Source: Cyclobacterium plantarum (GTDB lineage: Bacteria > Bacteroidota > Bacteroidia > Cytophagales > Cyclobacteriaceae). Taken from it: 64,000 nt of DNA. Shown here in pieces: positions 34,714 through 43,010 of this stretch. The DNA lies in contig NZ_JAANYN010000004.1 of assembly GCF_011290685.1 (NCBI RefSeq), positions 483,881 through 547,880 of the forward strand, written 5' to 3'. Under the pieces are notes generated by a model. The model saw only the letters and a list, made by a program, of their open reading frames with translations, was not told the DNA's origin and made no database searches. Numbering within the stretch: the stretch's first letter is position 1; each line of letters opens with the position of its first letter. The position numbers were made by a program, and so were the translations under genes.

Positions 34714-35430
34714 CTAGTAAACAAATGAATCCGAGCTAAGGCCCAAAACTTTGGCGGTTTGTATAAAATGTTCAGGAGGATTGGCAGCGATCTTTACCAG
34801 CACTTGGTTGGAAGGATGCACAAATTCCATTTTCCAGGCATGAAGCATCATCTGGCTCCTTTTATAGTGCTGCTTGATGAATTTGTTTTGTTTATTGTCC
34901 CCATGGGTTGTATCACCTATTACATAATGCCTGATGTGGGCAAAATGTCTCCTGATCTGGTGCATCCTTCCGGTATGGGGGTACACTTTTACCAGAGAGT
35001 ACCTGCTTGAGCTATACCTGTTAGATGAAGCATAGGGTATCTCTGTTTTTGCCATGGTCCAGTATTCCGTCAAAGCCGGCTGAAGATCCTTTTCCAGATC
35101 TTTGGCCAGGGGCTGCTCAATAAAGCCATGTTCATCCGGCATAAATCCCCGGACGATGCTCAGGTAATATTTTTTTATCGAGCTGCCGGCAAACTGCGGC
35201 TGCAGTCTGGAGGCGGCCGGCGCATTTTTGGCAAAAAGCAGGATACCCGAGGTCGGCCGGTCTATCCGGTGCAAGGGATAAACCTTGAAGCCCATTTGCT
35301 GGCTCAGTATTTGGACAGCAAACAAGGCTTCAGGGTCTCTTTCCAATGGGGTTTTGTGCACCAAAACCCCCACCGGCTTGTTGATGGCCAGGTAATTTTC
35401 ATCTTCATAAAGAATGGGGAGTTGTGTCAT
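34714..35430 (-). CDS. truC: RluA-family pseudouridine synthase, TruC-like
   Basis: A 238-residue pseudouridine synthase without an S4 domain. The N-terminal strand NYLAINKPVGVLVHKT and the catalytic motif HRIDRPTSGILLFAK (Asp in HRIDR) are clear, followed by PHTGRMHQIRRHFAHI and GDTTHGDNKQNK. The size and the last motif fit TruC, which makes pseudouridine 65 in tRNA, more than the RluA/RluD rRNA enzymes. The gene starts 1 base after the mnmA stop, so the two tRNA-modifying enzymes form an operon. Confidence 0.9.
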   Translation of the reverse strand: MTQLPILYEDENYLAINKPVGVLVHKTPLERDPEALFAVQILSQQMGFKVYPLHRIDRPTSGILLFAKNAPAASRLQPQFAGSSIKKYYLSIVRGFMPDEHGFIEQPLAKDLEKDLQPALTEYWTMAKTEIPYASSNRYSSSRYSLVKVYPHTGRMHQIRRHFAHIRHYVIGDTTHGDNKQNKFIKQHYKRSQMMLHAWKMEFVHPSNQVLVKIAANPPEHFIQTAKVLGLSSDSFVY

Positions 35431-35431
35431 G

Positions 35432-36646
35432 TCAGGAAATGGTACCTGATCCTATGGCCTCATCGTCTTCGTACCAGGCGACAAACTGTCCCGCTGCAAT
35501 TCCCCTTTGGGCTTTTTCGAAAAGCACATACAATCCCTCCGCTTTCATCAGCAAAGTGGCATTTGAAAGTGGTTGCCGGTACCGGATTCTGGCCTGGTAT
35601 TGGGCAGTTTCTCCCACTTCAAGCCTTTTATCCGGTCTTATCCAGTGGACTTCGGCTGATTTTACGAAGAGTCCATTGCGAAGTAATCCCGGATGTTCTT
35701 CCCCCAATCCGGTATATATGATGTTTTCCCGGGTATCTGTGGCAATTACAAATAAGGGTTTTCCCGTACCTCCTACATTCAGGCCTTTCCTTTGACCTAC
35801 CGTGAAATAATGGGCTCCATTGTGTTCACCTACGATTTCACCATCACTTTCTCGGTAGGTATAAGCCATGCAGCTTTCCTCCAAAACCTCCTGATCAATA
35901 TCTTCTGGAGCAAAGCCTGCAGGTATGCCTTTGTTCTCATAGATCGGAGATGATGCAGGTATGGCTATTATTTTCCCTTTTACGGGTTTCAGTTGCTGCT
36001 GCAAAAATTCCGGCAATCTAACTTTCCCGATAAAACAAAGCCCTTGGCTGTCTTTTTTATCGGCAGTTACCAGATGCAGCTCCCTTGCAATTTCCCTCAC
36101 TTCGGCTTTTTGCAGATGCCCGATTGGGAAAAGGGCTTTAGACAGTTGGTCCTGGTTTAATTGACATAGAAAATAGCTTTGGTCCTTATTGCGGTCTGCT
36201 CCGGCAAGTAAGCGGTAGGTATTCTTGCCATTGATTTCCAATACCTCCTTTTGACAGTAGTGCCCCGTGGCAACGAAATCTGCTTTGAGTTTCATGGCTG
36301 CCTTTAAAAAAATATCAAACTTAATTTCCCGGTTGCAAAGGATATCAGGATTGGGAGTTCTTCCTTCCTTATATTCCGAAAACATGTAATCGACAATTCT
36401 GACCCTATATTCCTCGCTCAGGTCGATGGCCTGAAAAGGAATACCAAGTTTCTGGGCTACCAGCATGGCATCGGTGCTGTCCTCTACCCAGGGGCATTCA
36501 TTGGATATGGTCACTGTTTCATCGTGCCAGTTTTTCATGAACAGTCCGATTACTTCATACCCTTGCTCTTTTAGCAGGTAGGCTGCCACGGAACTGTCTA
36601 CTCCTCCGGAAAGTCCTACTACCACTCTTTTTTTGTCCTGATGCAT
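35432..36646 (-). CDS. mnmA: tRNA-specific 2-thiouridylase MnmA
   Basis: About 404 residues from the ATG at 36646; a frame extension to 36667 is possible but less likely. The PP-loop is [18 protein letters not shown] near the N terminus. Next come FMKNWHD, the first catalytic Cys in [14 protein letters not shown], the second in [10 protein letters not shown], and the C-terminal tRNA-binding and beta-barrel regions ([19 protein letters not shown]). MnmA thiolates U34 of tRNA for Lys, Glu and Gln using ATP and persulfide sulfur. It is slightly longer than the enterobacterial enzyme, with all key residues. Confidence 0.95.
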   Translation of the reverse strand: MHQDKKRVVVGLSGGVDSSVAAYLLKEQGYEVIGLFMKNWHDETVTISNECPWVEDSTDAMLVAQKLGIPFQAIDLSEEYRVRIVDYMFSEYKEGRTPNPDILCNREIKFDIFLKAAMKLKADFVATGHYCQKEVLEINGKNTYRLLAGADRNKDQSYFLCQLNQDQLSKALFPIGHLQKAEVREIARELHLVTADKKDSQGLCFIGKVRLPEFLQQQLKPVKGKIIAIPASSPIYENKGIPAGFAPEDIDQEVLEESCMAYTYRESDGEIVGEHNGAHYFTVGQRKGLNVGGTGKPLFVIATDTRENIIYTGLGEEHPGLLRNGLFVKSAEVHWIRPDKRLEVGETAQYQARIRYRQPLSNATLLMKAEGLYVLFEKAQRGIAAGQFVAWYEDDEAIGSGTIS

Positions 36647-36764
36647 AGCCAAATTATCCCTGATCAAAATATTTTTAATAACAGTATATCTGTAAGATAT
36701 GGTTCAGTTTTTCAAAATTAGCATTTATAACCTTTGTTCCGGCTGAATTTTATTAATTTCGTAT

Positions 36765-38663
36765 ATGATTGTAATCGTTTACGGTGTTACCGGTTGCGGT
36801 AAATCTACCATTGGTGTAGCACTTGCCAATACCCTGAAACTTCCTTTTTATGACGGGGACCATTTCCATCCTGCCTCCAATAAGAAAAAAATGAATGCGG
36901 GAATTCCATTGACCGATGAGGACCGCATTCCCTGGCTTGAAAATTTGGCCAACAATATACTCGATTGGAATAAAAAAGGGGGGGCAGTCCTGGCCTGTTC
37001 AGCTTTAAATGAAAAGTACAGGAAAATTCTGAAGGTTGTCCCCGACATGCATTGGGTATTGTTGGACGGCAGCAAATCCCTGATCAAATCCAGGTTGGGA
37101 AAAAGGGTAGGGCACTTTATGAATCCGGCTTTATTGGATTCACAATTGGCTACCCTGGAAAAGCCCGATTATGGTTGGAGGATTTCCATCGATAAAAAGC
37201 CGGAAAAAATAGTTACTGAAATACTAAAAAAGATCAATACCTTGGAAAATATGTCTGAATTCGGGATCATAGGAATGGGTGTAATGGGGAAAAGCCTGGC
37301 CCTGAATCTTGCTGATACAAACACCGGGATTTCTATCTATAATCGACACTTAGCAGGTAAGGAAGAAAAAATTGCCGAAAAAGTGCTGGAGGAAAACCCA
37401 GGCTACGAAAATATGAAGGCCTTTGACCAATTGGTGCCTTTTCTGGAATCTTTGACTTCTCCCAAAAAAATCATGCTGATGATTCCGGCAGGAACGGCAG
37501 TGGACATGCAGGTGGAGGAGCTATTGCCCTACCTGGAGGCCGGTGATGTACTGATAGATGGTGGAAATTCCTTTTACAAGGATACCACAAAAAGAGCGGC
37601 CTACCTGAAAGAGAAGGAAATATTGTTCTTAGGAGCGGGGGTCTCAGGTGGGGAGGAAGGAGCCAGGAAAGGACCGGCAATTATGCCAGGGGGCAGTAAA
37701 GAAGGGTATGATCTGGTTGCTCCATTTTTGGAAAAAATCGCAGCAAAGGATTACCGGGGCAAACCCTGCCTGACCTACGTAGGGCCTGAAGGTGCCGGGC
37801 ATTTTGTGAAAATGGTGCACAACAGCATAGAGTATGGAGAAATGCAGGTCATCGCTGAGGTCTATTACCTGATGCGGTATTACCTGGATTTGGCCCCGGA
37901 TAGGATAGCTGCTATCTTCGAGACCTGGATGGAAGGTGATCTGTCCAATTACCTGCTTGAAATTACAATCGACATCCTCAGAAAAGAAGAAGATGGGGGA
38001 TTGTTGCTGGATAAAATCCTGGATCAGGCAGCTCAAAAAGGCACTGGTGGCTGGTCAGTCAATACGGCTTTGGAATATGGCGTGCCATACAGTGGATTGA
38101 CGGAGGCAGTAATGGCAAGGAATATCTCTTCCAGGAAGGCCTTTCGAATGATTGCATCAGGCATGTATGGATCAGAGAAATTGACTGGAATAGAGGAAGA
38201 AGAAGCCTTTTTGGACAAGTTGCAGAAAGCCTATCAGGCAGCCAGAATCATCAACCATGAAACCGGCTTTTCGCTGATGCTGGAGGTATCAGAAAAAAAT
38301 AAATGGGAGCTGAATTTTTCAGAAATTGCACGGATATGGACCAATGGCTGTATCATCCGTTCTTTTCTTATGGAGGAATTGGTGGGTATATTTAAGGAGA
38401 GCAGCAGGTTGATTTTACACGACGAAGCCGTCAGGGCATTGAAAGGGTACCAAAATGATCTTTCTTATGTCGTTGGTCAGGCGCTGCAGCATGGTTTTGC
38501 CGTACCCGTTTTATCCAGTTCCATCAATTATTTCCTGTCTTGCATTACGGGTTATTCTGCTGCCAATTTGATCCAGGCCCAAAGAGATTATTTTGGTGCC
38601 CACACCTATCAGCGAACAGACAGGGATCCTGGGGAATCATTTCATACCCAATGGAAGAAGTAG
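36765..38663 (+). CDS. Fused gluconokinase and 6-phosphogluconate dehydrogenase
   Basis: A single 632-residue open frame with two complete enzymes. Residues 1-163 are a gluconokinase (GntK type): P-loop YGVTGCGKSTIG, then DGDHFHPASNKKKMNAGIPL and ACSALNEKYR. Residues 164-632 (from MSEFGIIGMGVMGKSLALN) are a decarboxylating 6-phosphogluconate dehydrogenase: Rossmann GxGxMG, GAGHFVKMVHNSIEYGEMQ with the catalytic Lys, GTGGWSVNTALEYGVP, and the end QRDYFGAHTYQRTD. The 468-residue dehydrogenase length is normal. The fusion would take gluconate to ribulose 5-phosphate in two linked steps, bypassing the first oxidative pentose phosphate reactions. No frame break is seen at the join. Confidence 0.93.
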   Translation: MIVIVYGVTGCGKSTIGVALANTLKLPFYDGDHFHPASNKKKMNAGIPLTDEDRIPWLENLANNILDWNKKGGAVLACSALNEKYRKILKVVPDMHWVLLDGSKSLIKSRLGKRVGHFMNPALLDSQLATLEKPDYGWRISIDKKPEKIVTEILKKINTLENMSEFGIIGMGVMGKSLALNLADTNTGISIYNRHLAGKEEKIAEKVLEENPGYENMKAFDQLVPFLESLTSPKKIMLMIPAGTAVDMQVEELLPYLEAGDVLIDGGNSFYKDTTKRAAYLKEKEILFLGAGVSGGEEGARKGPAIMPGGSKEGYDLVAPFLEKIAAKDYRGKPCLTYVGPEGAGHFVKMVHNSIEYGEMQVIAEVYYLMRYYLDLAPDRIAAIFETWMEGDLSNYLLEITIDILRKEEDGGLLLDKILDQAAQKGTGGWSVNTALEYGVPYSGLTEAVMARNISSRKAFRMIASGMYGSEKLTGIEEEEAFLDKLQKAYQAARIINHETGFSLMLEVSEKNKWELNFSEIARIWTNGCIIRSFLMEELVGIFKESSRLILHDEAVRALKGYQNDLSYVVGQALQHGFAVPVLSSSINYFLSCITGYSAANLIQAQRDYFGAHTYQRTDRDPGESFHTQWKK

Positions 38664-38705
38664 CCTTAAAAGCAAGGATTTGCTAACTTTCATTATGTGG
38701 AAATA

Positions 38706-39068
38706 TTAAAGAATTGCTTTCATGATTTTTTTCTCCACCAGTATGAGAAACCAAATAACAATAGCAAGGGTAGGCATGATGACCATTAAAATTGGGCTTA
38801 CTTCCAAATGAGGGAGGTTGGGAAAACTGGGAATCTGGATATTTCCCCATAAGTGTAAGCCTATATTTTCTACCATGGATAGGCCAATAACCAATACTCC
38901 CATTAGAATACCGATTATTCCCCATAGCAAGAGGGAAGGCATGGTGGCAGGGTAGAGCTTTACCTCTTTTTGAGACTGTATTCTTTGTAGAATGGACTCG
39001 GACAAATCCTTTTCCAAAGGCGGTATTTCCTCGTAATATTGTCTAAAATCCTTGTCTTCGATCTTCAT
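38706..39068 (-). CDS. Membrane partner of the ECF sigma factor (probable anti-sigma)
   Basis: About 120 residues from the ATG at 39068 (the frame also has an ATG three codons upstream). The soluble N terminus (to about residue 45, with DKDFRQYYEEIPPLEKDLSE) is followed by two membrane helices, SLLLWGIIGILMGVLVIGLSM and ILMVIMPTLAIVIWFLILV. The start overlaps the sigma factor stop by 4 bases (ATGA). A small membrane protein encoded right after an ECF factor is commonly its anti-sigma. No zinc-binding ZAS motif is present, so this is a context call. Confidence 0.65.
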   Translation of the reverse strand: MKIEDKDFRQYYEEIPPLEKDLSESILQRIQSQKEVKLYPATMPSLLLWGIIGILMGVLVIGLSMVENIGLHLWGNIQIPSFPNLPHLEVSPILMVIMPTLAIVIWFLILVEKKIMKAIL

Positions 39069-39652
39069 AAATTCCAAACCTCCTCATTAAGTATTTGATG
39101 CATTATCGTTTCAATTTTTTTTCTTGCCCGGTGTAATTTCACCTTCACATTATTAGGTGGAATACCCATGATGACTGCAATTTCACCCAGTTGTTGTTCA
39201 TGAAGGTAAAACAAGGTCAGGATCAATTGGTCTTCGGTATTCAGTTTTTCAAGGGCAAAGCCGATGAATTTCTTTCGGTCTTTCCATTCCATGATCTCCC
39301 ATGAATCATTTTCTGAACCAGGCATTTGAAGTTGTTTTTCTGACCAGCTTTGGATCCTTACCGGATCTCTTGCCATTTTGGCCAGGCGGTTTAGGGCCAG
39401 GTTATGAGAAATTCTATACAGCCAGGTAGAGAATTTGCTCTCTCCTTTGAAAGTATCCAATACTTTATGCACCTTGACAAATACATCCTGGGTAATCTCT
39501 TCTGCCTCTTCCCTGTTTTTTAGGATCCGGAAGGCAATCTGAAATACATAATTCTGATAATGTAAAATGAGAGGGCTTAAGGCCCGGGCATCCCCAATGT
39601 GGATGGCCATTTGAATGGTTTTAATTTTTTCATGGTTGAATTCCCCTGTCAT
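39065..39652 (-). CDS. ECF RNA polymerase sigma factor (SigW-like)
   Basis: About 195 residues from the ATG at 39652. The frame continues to an ATG at 39679, but that would cover the promoter-like element at 39652-39689, so the later start is preferred. Region 2 has LILHYQNYVFQIAFRILKN and EAEEITQDVFVKVHKVLDT. Region 4 has ALEKLNTEDQLILTLFYLHE then QLGEIAVIMGIPPNNVKVKL. This is the SigW/RpoE-like ECF type. It probably drives its own operon and the divergent DUF6249 gene; see the paired motif between them. Confidence 0.92.
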   Translation of the reverse strand: MTGEFNHEKIKTIQMAIHIGDARALSPLILHYQNYVFQIAFRILKNREEAEEITQDVFVKVHKVLDTFKGESKFSTWLYRISHNLALNRLAKMARDPVRIQSWSEKQLQMPGSENDSWEIMEWKDRKKFIGFALEKLNTEDQLILTLFYLHEQQLGEIAVIMGIPPNNVKVKLHRARKKIETIMHQILNEEVWNL

Positions 39653-39658
39653 TGATCG

Positions 39659-39689
39659 TTTAGACAAGGAGGCTTCCATTCAGGTTACA
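39659..39689 (-). promoter_or_regulatory. ECF promoter-like element for sigma operon
   Basis: On the minus strand TGTAACCT (39682-39689) is followed, 17 bases on, by TCTAAA, giving CCTTGTCTAAA. The opposite strand upstream of the DUF6249 gene carries the same arrangement with the same spacing. The position leaves a short leader before the ATG at 39652 and would fall inside the gene if translation started at 39679. Confidence 0.55.
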
Positions 39690-39731
39690 TTTATTCTAAA
39701 GAATTTTTTTTACATATAAATCTGCACCAGC

Positions 39732-39762
39732 TGTAACCTTACCTTGGGATACTTTGTCAAAG
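39732..39762 (+). promoter_or_regulatory. ECF promoter-like element for DUF6249 gene
   Basis: TGTAACCT (39732-39739) is followed, 17 bases on, by TCAAAG, giving CTTTGTCAAAG. The same TGTAACCT-N17-TC[AT]AA[AG] layout precedes the sigma gene on the other strand. This leaves a leader of about 45 bases before the ATG at 39810. It suggests one ECF factor reads both promoters. Confidence 0.55.
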
Positions 39763-39809
39763 CAGATAAATAACGATGAATTATTCTCATTTACTAAATT
39801 AAAAAAAAT

Positions 39810-40229
39810 ATGGAAGTTTCAATTGTTTTCATTTCGTTTTTCGCCACCGCATTCGGTATTTGGTTTTATTACCTTAAAACCAGAAATAGCGAACGGCTGG
39901 CATTGATCTCTTCAGGAGCAGAAGCCTCTCTGTTTTATTCAAGGAAGAAATCAAGAAATTACAGCATATATATTGTCATTATCCTTGGTTTCGTATTTTT
40001 CGCCATTGGTTTGGGTATAATATCGGGCTATGCCTTGGAAAACTATATGATAGAGATTTCGAAGGCCTCAAACCCAGACCGTTTTAACAGAGATTTCCCT
40101 CAGGCATATTTTACCTCCATTTTTATTTTTATTGGAGCCGCCTTGATCATCAGCTTTTTTGTAGTTAGAAAGTTAATTCGAAAGGATGATGAGTTGACAA
40201 GATTGGAAATGCGGGGTAGCACAGAATAA
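39810..40229 (+). CDS. DUF6249-like membrane protein
   Basis: A 139-residue protein with three likely membrane helices: near residues 2-21 (VSIVFISFFATAFGIWFYYL), 50-75 (IYIVIILGFVFFAIGLGIISG) and 105-125 (SIFIFIGAALIISFFVV). It has the layout of the DUF6249 family, whose role is unknown. The gene is divergent from the ECF sigma operon and has the same promoter-like motif, so it is probably the factor's target, perhaps an envelope-stress component. Confidence 0.75.
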   Translation: MEVSIVFISFFATAFGIWFYYLKTRNSERLALISSGAEASLFYSRKKSRNYSIYIVIILGFVFFAIGLGIISGYALENYMIEISKASNPDRFNRDFPQAYFTSIFIFIGAALIISFFVVRKLIRKDDELTRLEMRGSTE

Positions 40230-40707
40230 TGTTATTCTGATCATTTTTCATGATGCCTCTCCAAACCCTGGTAAAACAACTGGAAAGTTTTATCTCTGTC
40301 AATAACCAGGCAGGGAAGGAGCTTTCCATTTTTCCTTTTGATCTAAGTTCGACTGAATTTCGTTAAAAATCCGTCATTCCAAGACCTAAATTTTTAAAAA
40401 AAGTCAGAAATCGGGATGACAGTATCTTATACAGCACCCCGGTGGGGTGCAATATTGGTAACCTCAGGTAAGCCGATGTAGGAGGTGCAACCCGGGGTGT
40501 TGACGAGTTATTTGTAGCGCATTAGCCGCCGGCAAGCTCAGTAGTGAAACCAGCTTATCGCTAATGCCAGCGGCCCCTCACCCCAGATTTTTAAAATCTG
40601 TCATCGGTAAATAACTGGAATGTTTTATCTCCGTTGATATACGGGGAACTTCTTTGAAGGTAAAACCATTGCACAAGGGTCTAACTAGAAATTCAATTTT
40701 CTGAGAA
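40230..40707. other. Intergenic region with nested repeats
   Basis: About 480 bases without a gene. It contains the head of the dispersed repeat (40390-40425), a perfect hairpin GCACCCC-GGT-GGGGTGC (40434-40450), and a second palindrome CAGATTTTTAAAATCTG (40584-40600). Two imperfect direct copies of GGTAAA.AACTGGAA.GTTTTATCT.. lie at 40270-40300 and 40606-40635. The GC-rich centre (40434-40580) differs from the AT-rich flanks, as if inserted. Confidence 0.6.
40390..40425. repeat. Head fragment of the dispersed repeat
   Basis: TTTTTAAAAAAAGTCAGAAATCGGGATGACAG resembles the first 35 bases of the long repeats at 31437 and 63780. The rest of the repeat is absent here. I wrote this string only partly in the long copies; positions 40390-40425 carry the match. 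Confidence 0.55.
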
Positions 40708-41124
40708 ATGTCAATATTTCATAAAATCAAGGTACAGTTTTTAAATCAGGAATTGTCCTTTCAGGCTGCCCGAAGCAGCGGACCGGGAGGACAAAATGTG
40801 AATAAGGTGAATTCAAAAATTATATTGAGATTCAATATTCCTGATTCACAGCTATTGGATGAAAGTGAAAAGGACCTATTGATGAAAAAATGGGCCCATA
40901 AATTGGACAATGCCGGCGATCTGATTATCCAGTCCCAGGAAAAAAGATCACAGGTTCAAAATAAAACCATTGCCATCCGTAAATTCTATGAGATGCTTAA
41001 TGCAGCTTTTCAAAAGAGGAAGCTGCGAAAAGCTACCCGACCCGGAAAGGGAGCCATTGAAAAAAGGCTAAAAGCCAAAAAAATTCAGGCGGATAAAAAG
41101 AAGTACCGGCGAAAGGATTGGTGA
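40708..41124 (+). CDS. arfB: Ribosome rescue peptidyl-tRNA hydrolase ArfB
   Basis: A 138-residue class I release-factor-like protein. The catalytic GGQ lies in ARSSGPGGQNVNKVNSKI (residues 20-37). A basic C-terminal tail (KRKLRKATRPGKGAIEKRL and KKIQADKKKYRRKDW) is the part that enters the empty mRNA channel of a stalled ribosome. ArfB (YaeJ) frees nascent chains from non-stop ribosomes. Length and both features fit the family. Single gene in this position. Confidence 0.94.
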   Translation: MSIFHKIKVQFLNQELSFQAARSSGPGGQNVNKVNSKIILRFNIPDSQLLDESEKDLLMKKWAHKLDNAGDLIIQSQEKRSQVQNKTIAIRKFYEMLNAAFQKRKLRKATRPGKGAIEKRLKAKKIQADKKKYRRKDW

Positions 41125-41277
41125 TTTATTCAAAGAAACTGAACCTTATTCAAGTTTGTTAAATGCTGGTTTTTTTCCACAGAGAACGTATAGACAAACT
41201 TTTTGCACAGCACTTCCTGATTTGGAATATTTGCTTACTGTGAATCTGCTACAATTAATTTCCCCACATTGCTTCAT

Positions 41278-42321
41278 TCAGGCATCCAGCAGTTGGTTCC
41301 AGCCATAGGTATCTGGGTTGATGCCTTTTCTTATGGATGACAGTTTATTTTTCAGGCGGTACATACCGGCATCGGGTTCCAGGTAAGTGTTGTAGGCTTT
41401 TCCCTGGAAGCTAATGGTTTCTATGGGTGAAATTACAGCGGCAGTTCCAGCACCAAAAGCTTCCACACGCTCTCCATTTTCAATCCGCCGGGTAATTTCT
41501 TCTATGGCAACTGGCCTTTCTTCCACCGTAAAACCTTCCTCTCCGGCCAATTTCAGTAGAGAATCACGGGTAATTCCATCCAGTATACTGTCGCTTAGTG
41601 ATGGTGTAAGCAGCGTTTTGCCATTGAGCAGGAATAAAATATTCATGGTCCCGGATTCCTCAATATATTTTTTCTCCTGAGCATCCAGCCAGATGATCTG
41701 GTCGAAACCTTCTTTTTTCGCATTGATTTGGGGTAGCAGGGCGGCCCCATAATTACCTCCATTTTTTGCCGCACCGGCTCCGCCTCTGGCAGAGCGGATA
41801 TATTCTGTCTCTACCTTTACCTTAAGCGGTTTATTATAATAGGCCCGCATGGGGGATAACACTACCATGAATAAATATTCCTGTGAAGCATCTACACCCA
41901 ATTTATTTTCAGTAGCGATAACAAATGGGCGGATATATAGGGAATAATCCGGATCATCAATTACCCAATCCGATTCCATTTTAAGCAGTTCCAAAATACC
42001 ATCCATGAAAAGGCTGCGGGGCAGGGGAGGCATTGCCATTCTTTCAAGGGAACGGTTCATTCTTTTCCAATGGCTTTCCATTCGGAAAATATTTATTTTG
42101 CCGTCTGTCATTCGAAAGGCTTTCAGGCCTTCAAAAACTGTCTGTCCATAATGGAAGCACATGGCCAATGGAGATAAGGATACGGATTGTACCGGTGCAA
42201 TGCGGTAATCCGACCATTCCCCTTGTTTAAAGGCGGCCATAAGCATTCTGTCTGTAGATTGAACCCCAAAAGTGAAGTTTTCAAAATCAAAATCGGGTTT
42301 TCGGGTTTCAGTTTGGTTCAT
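41278..42321 (-). CDS. ilvE: Branched-chain amino acid aminotransferase
   Basis: A 347-residue fold-type IV PLP aminotransferase. SLSPLAMCFHYGQTVFEGLKAF near the N terminus, YIRPFVIATENKLGVDAS, ARGGAGAAKNGGNYGAALLP (Lys in AAKNGGNY is the PLP lysine), EESGTMNILFL and FGAGTAAVISPIE match the class. IlvE makes the last step in leucine, isoleucine and valine biosynthesis and the first in their breakdown, with 2-oxoglutarate as partner. Single gene, transcribed next to the DinB-like gene on the same strand with about 25 bases between. Confidence 0.95.
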   Translation of the reverse strand: MNQTETRKPDFDFENFTFGVQSTDRMLMAAFKQGEWSDYRIAPVQSVSLSPLAMCFHYGQTVFEGLKAFRMTDGKINIFRMESHWKRMNRSLERMAMPPLPRSLFMDGILELLKMESDWVIDDPDYSLYIRPFVIATENKLGVDASQEYLFMVVLSPMRAYYNKPLKVKVETEYIRSARGGAGAAKNGGNYGAALLPQINAKKEGFDQIIWLDAQEKKYIEESGTMNILFLLNGKTLLTPSLSDSILDGITRDSLLKLAGEEGFTVEERPVAIEEITRRIENGERVEAFGAGTAAVISPIETISFQGKAYNTYLEPDAGMYRLKNKLSSIRKGINPDTYGWNQLLDA

Positions 42322-42346
42322 GATCTGTCTTAATCTTAATAATTGG

Positions 42347-42874
42347 TTAATCTTCTATTTTTTTTGCCTGATTAATGTGGGCCAAATGATGTTTTCCGTG
42401 CCACTCATACAGCAAGGCACTGACATTCAAAGGTATGAATTTGCTTTGCTCCGGATGAAAAAAGCTACGTTTCCATTGTTCCTGACTCATGTTCTGCATC
42501 AAGCAAACCCATTTTTCATGAATCCCTGCCACTATTTGAACGGATCTTTCAATTCCAAGTTTACTATCTGCAAGATCTGCCCAAAGGTTTTCTTGATAGG
42601 GCTTAATTACAGGGTTTTCTTCCGTTAAAGCCAATTTAAAACGAATGAAAGCATTCATGTGACTATCGGCCAGGTGATGGACCAACTGCCGAATGGTCCA
42701 TCCTGCCGGCCTGTATTTCCTATCAAGCATATCCTCCGGCAAATGGGATGCAGCCATTTGTAGTTCCTTCGGAAAATGTTCAATATGCTGGATGGCTTGT
42801 TTCACTATGTCAGTCGCTACAGTTTCAGGGACCTGAAATCTTCCTATGGGATATTTTAAAACTTCCAAATTCAT
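42347..42874 (-). CDS. DinB/YfiT-type metal-dependent hydrolase
   Basis: About 175 residues from the ATG at 42874 (a TTG lies two codons upstream). The DinB four-helix layout has three metal-binding His positions: QLVHHLADSHMNAF near residue 65, and YEWHGKHHLAHI near the C terminus. Best match by motif is the YfiT/bacillithiol S-transferase group, with RKYRPAGWTIRQLVHH. Bacteroidota mostly lack bacillithiol, or use it in a few lineages, so the substrate is uncertain. It stands just upstream of ilvE and may be cotranscribed. Confidence 0.85.
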   Translation of the reverse strand: MNLEVLKYPIGRFQVPETVATDIVKQAIQHIEHFPKELQMAASHLPEDMLDRKYRPAGWTIRQLVHHLADSHMNAFIRFKLALTEENPVIKPYQENLWADLADSKLGIERSVQIVAGIHEKWVCLMQNMSQEQWKRSFFHPEQSKFIPLNVSALLYEWHGKHHLAHINQAKKIED

Positions 42875-43010
42875 AAACAATGCTTCTGGAGTAAGTGAAT
42901 TGTGCTTTAATCCGGTAAATCAGATTCAAATAACAAATTAACAAAGGAATAATGATTGGTTACAGATACAATTTATTTAATTTTGAAGGGTACAGTTAAA
43001 TAGGCAAATA

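Noticed and set aside
35128..35721. 197-codon frame opposite truC and mnmA
   Set aside because: Antisense to two well-recognised genes, with Arg/His-rich composition typical of shadow frames.
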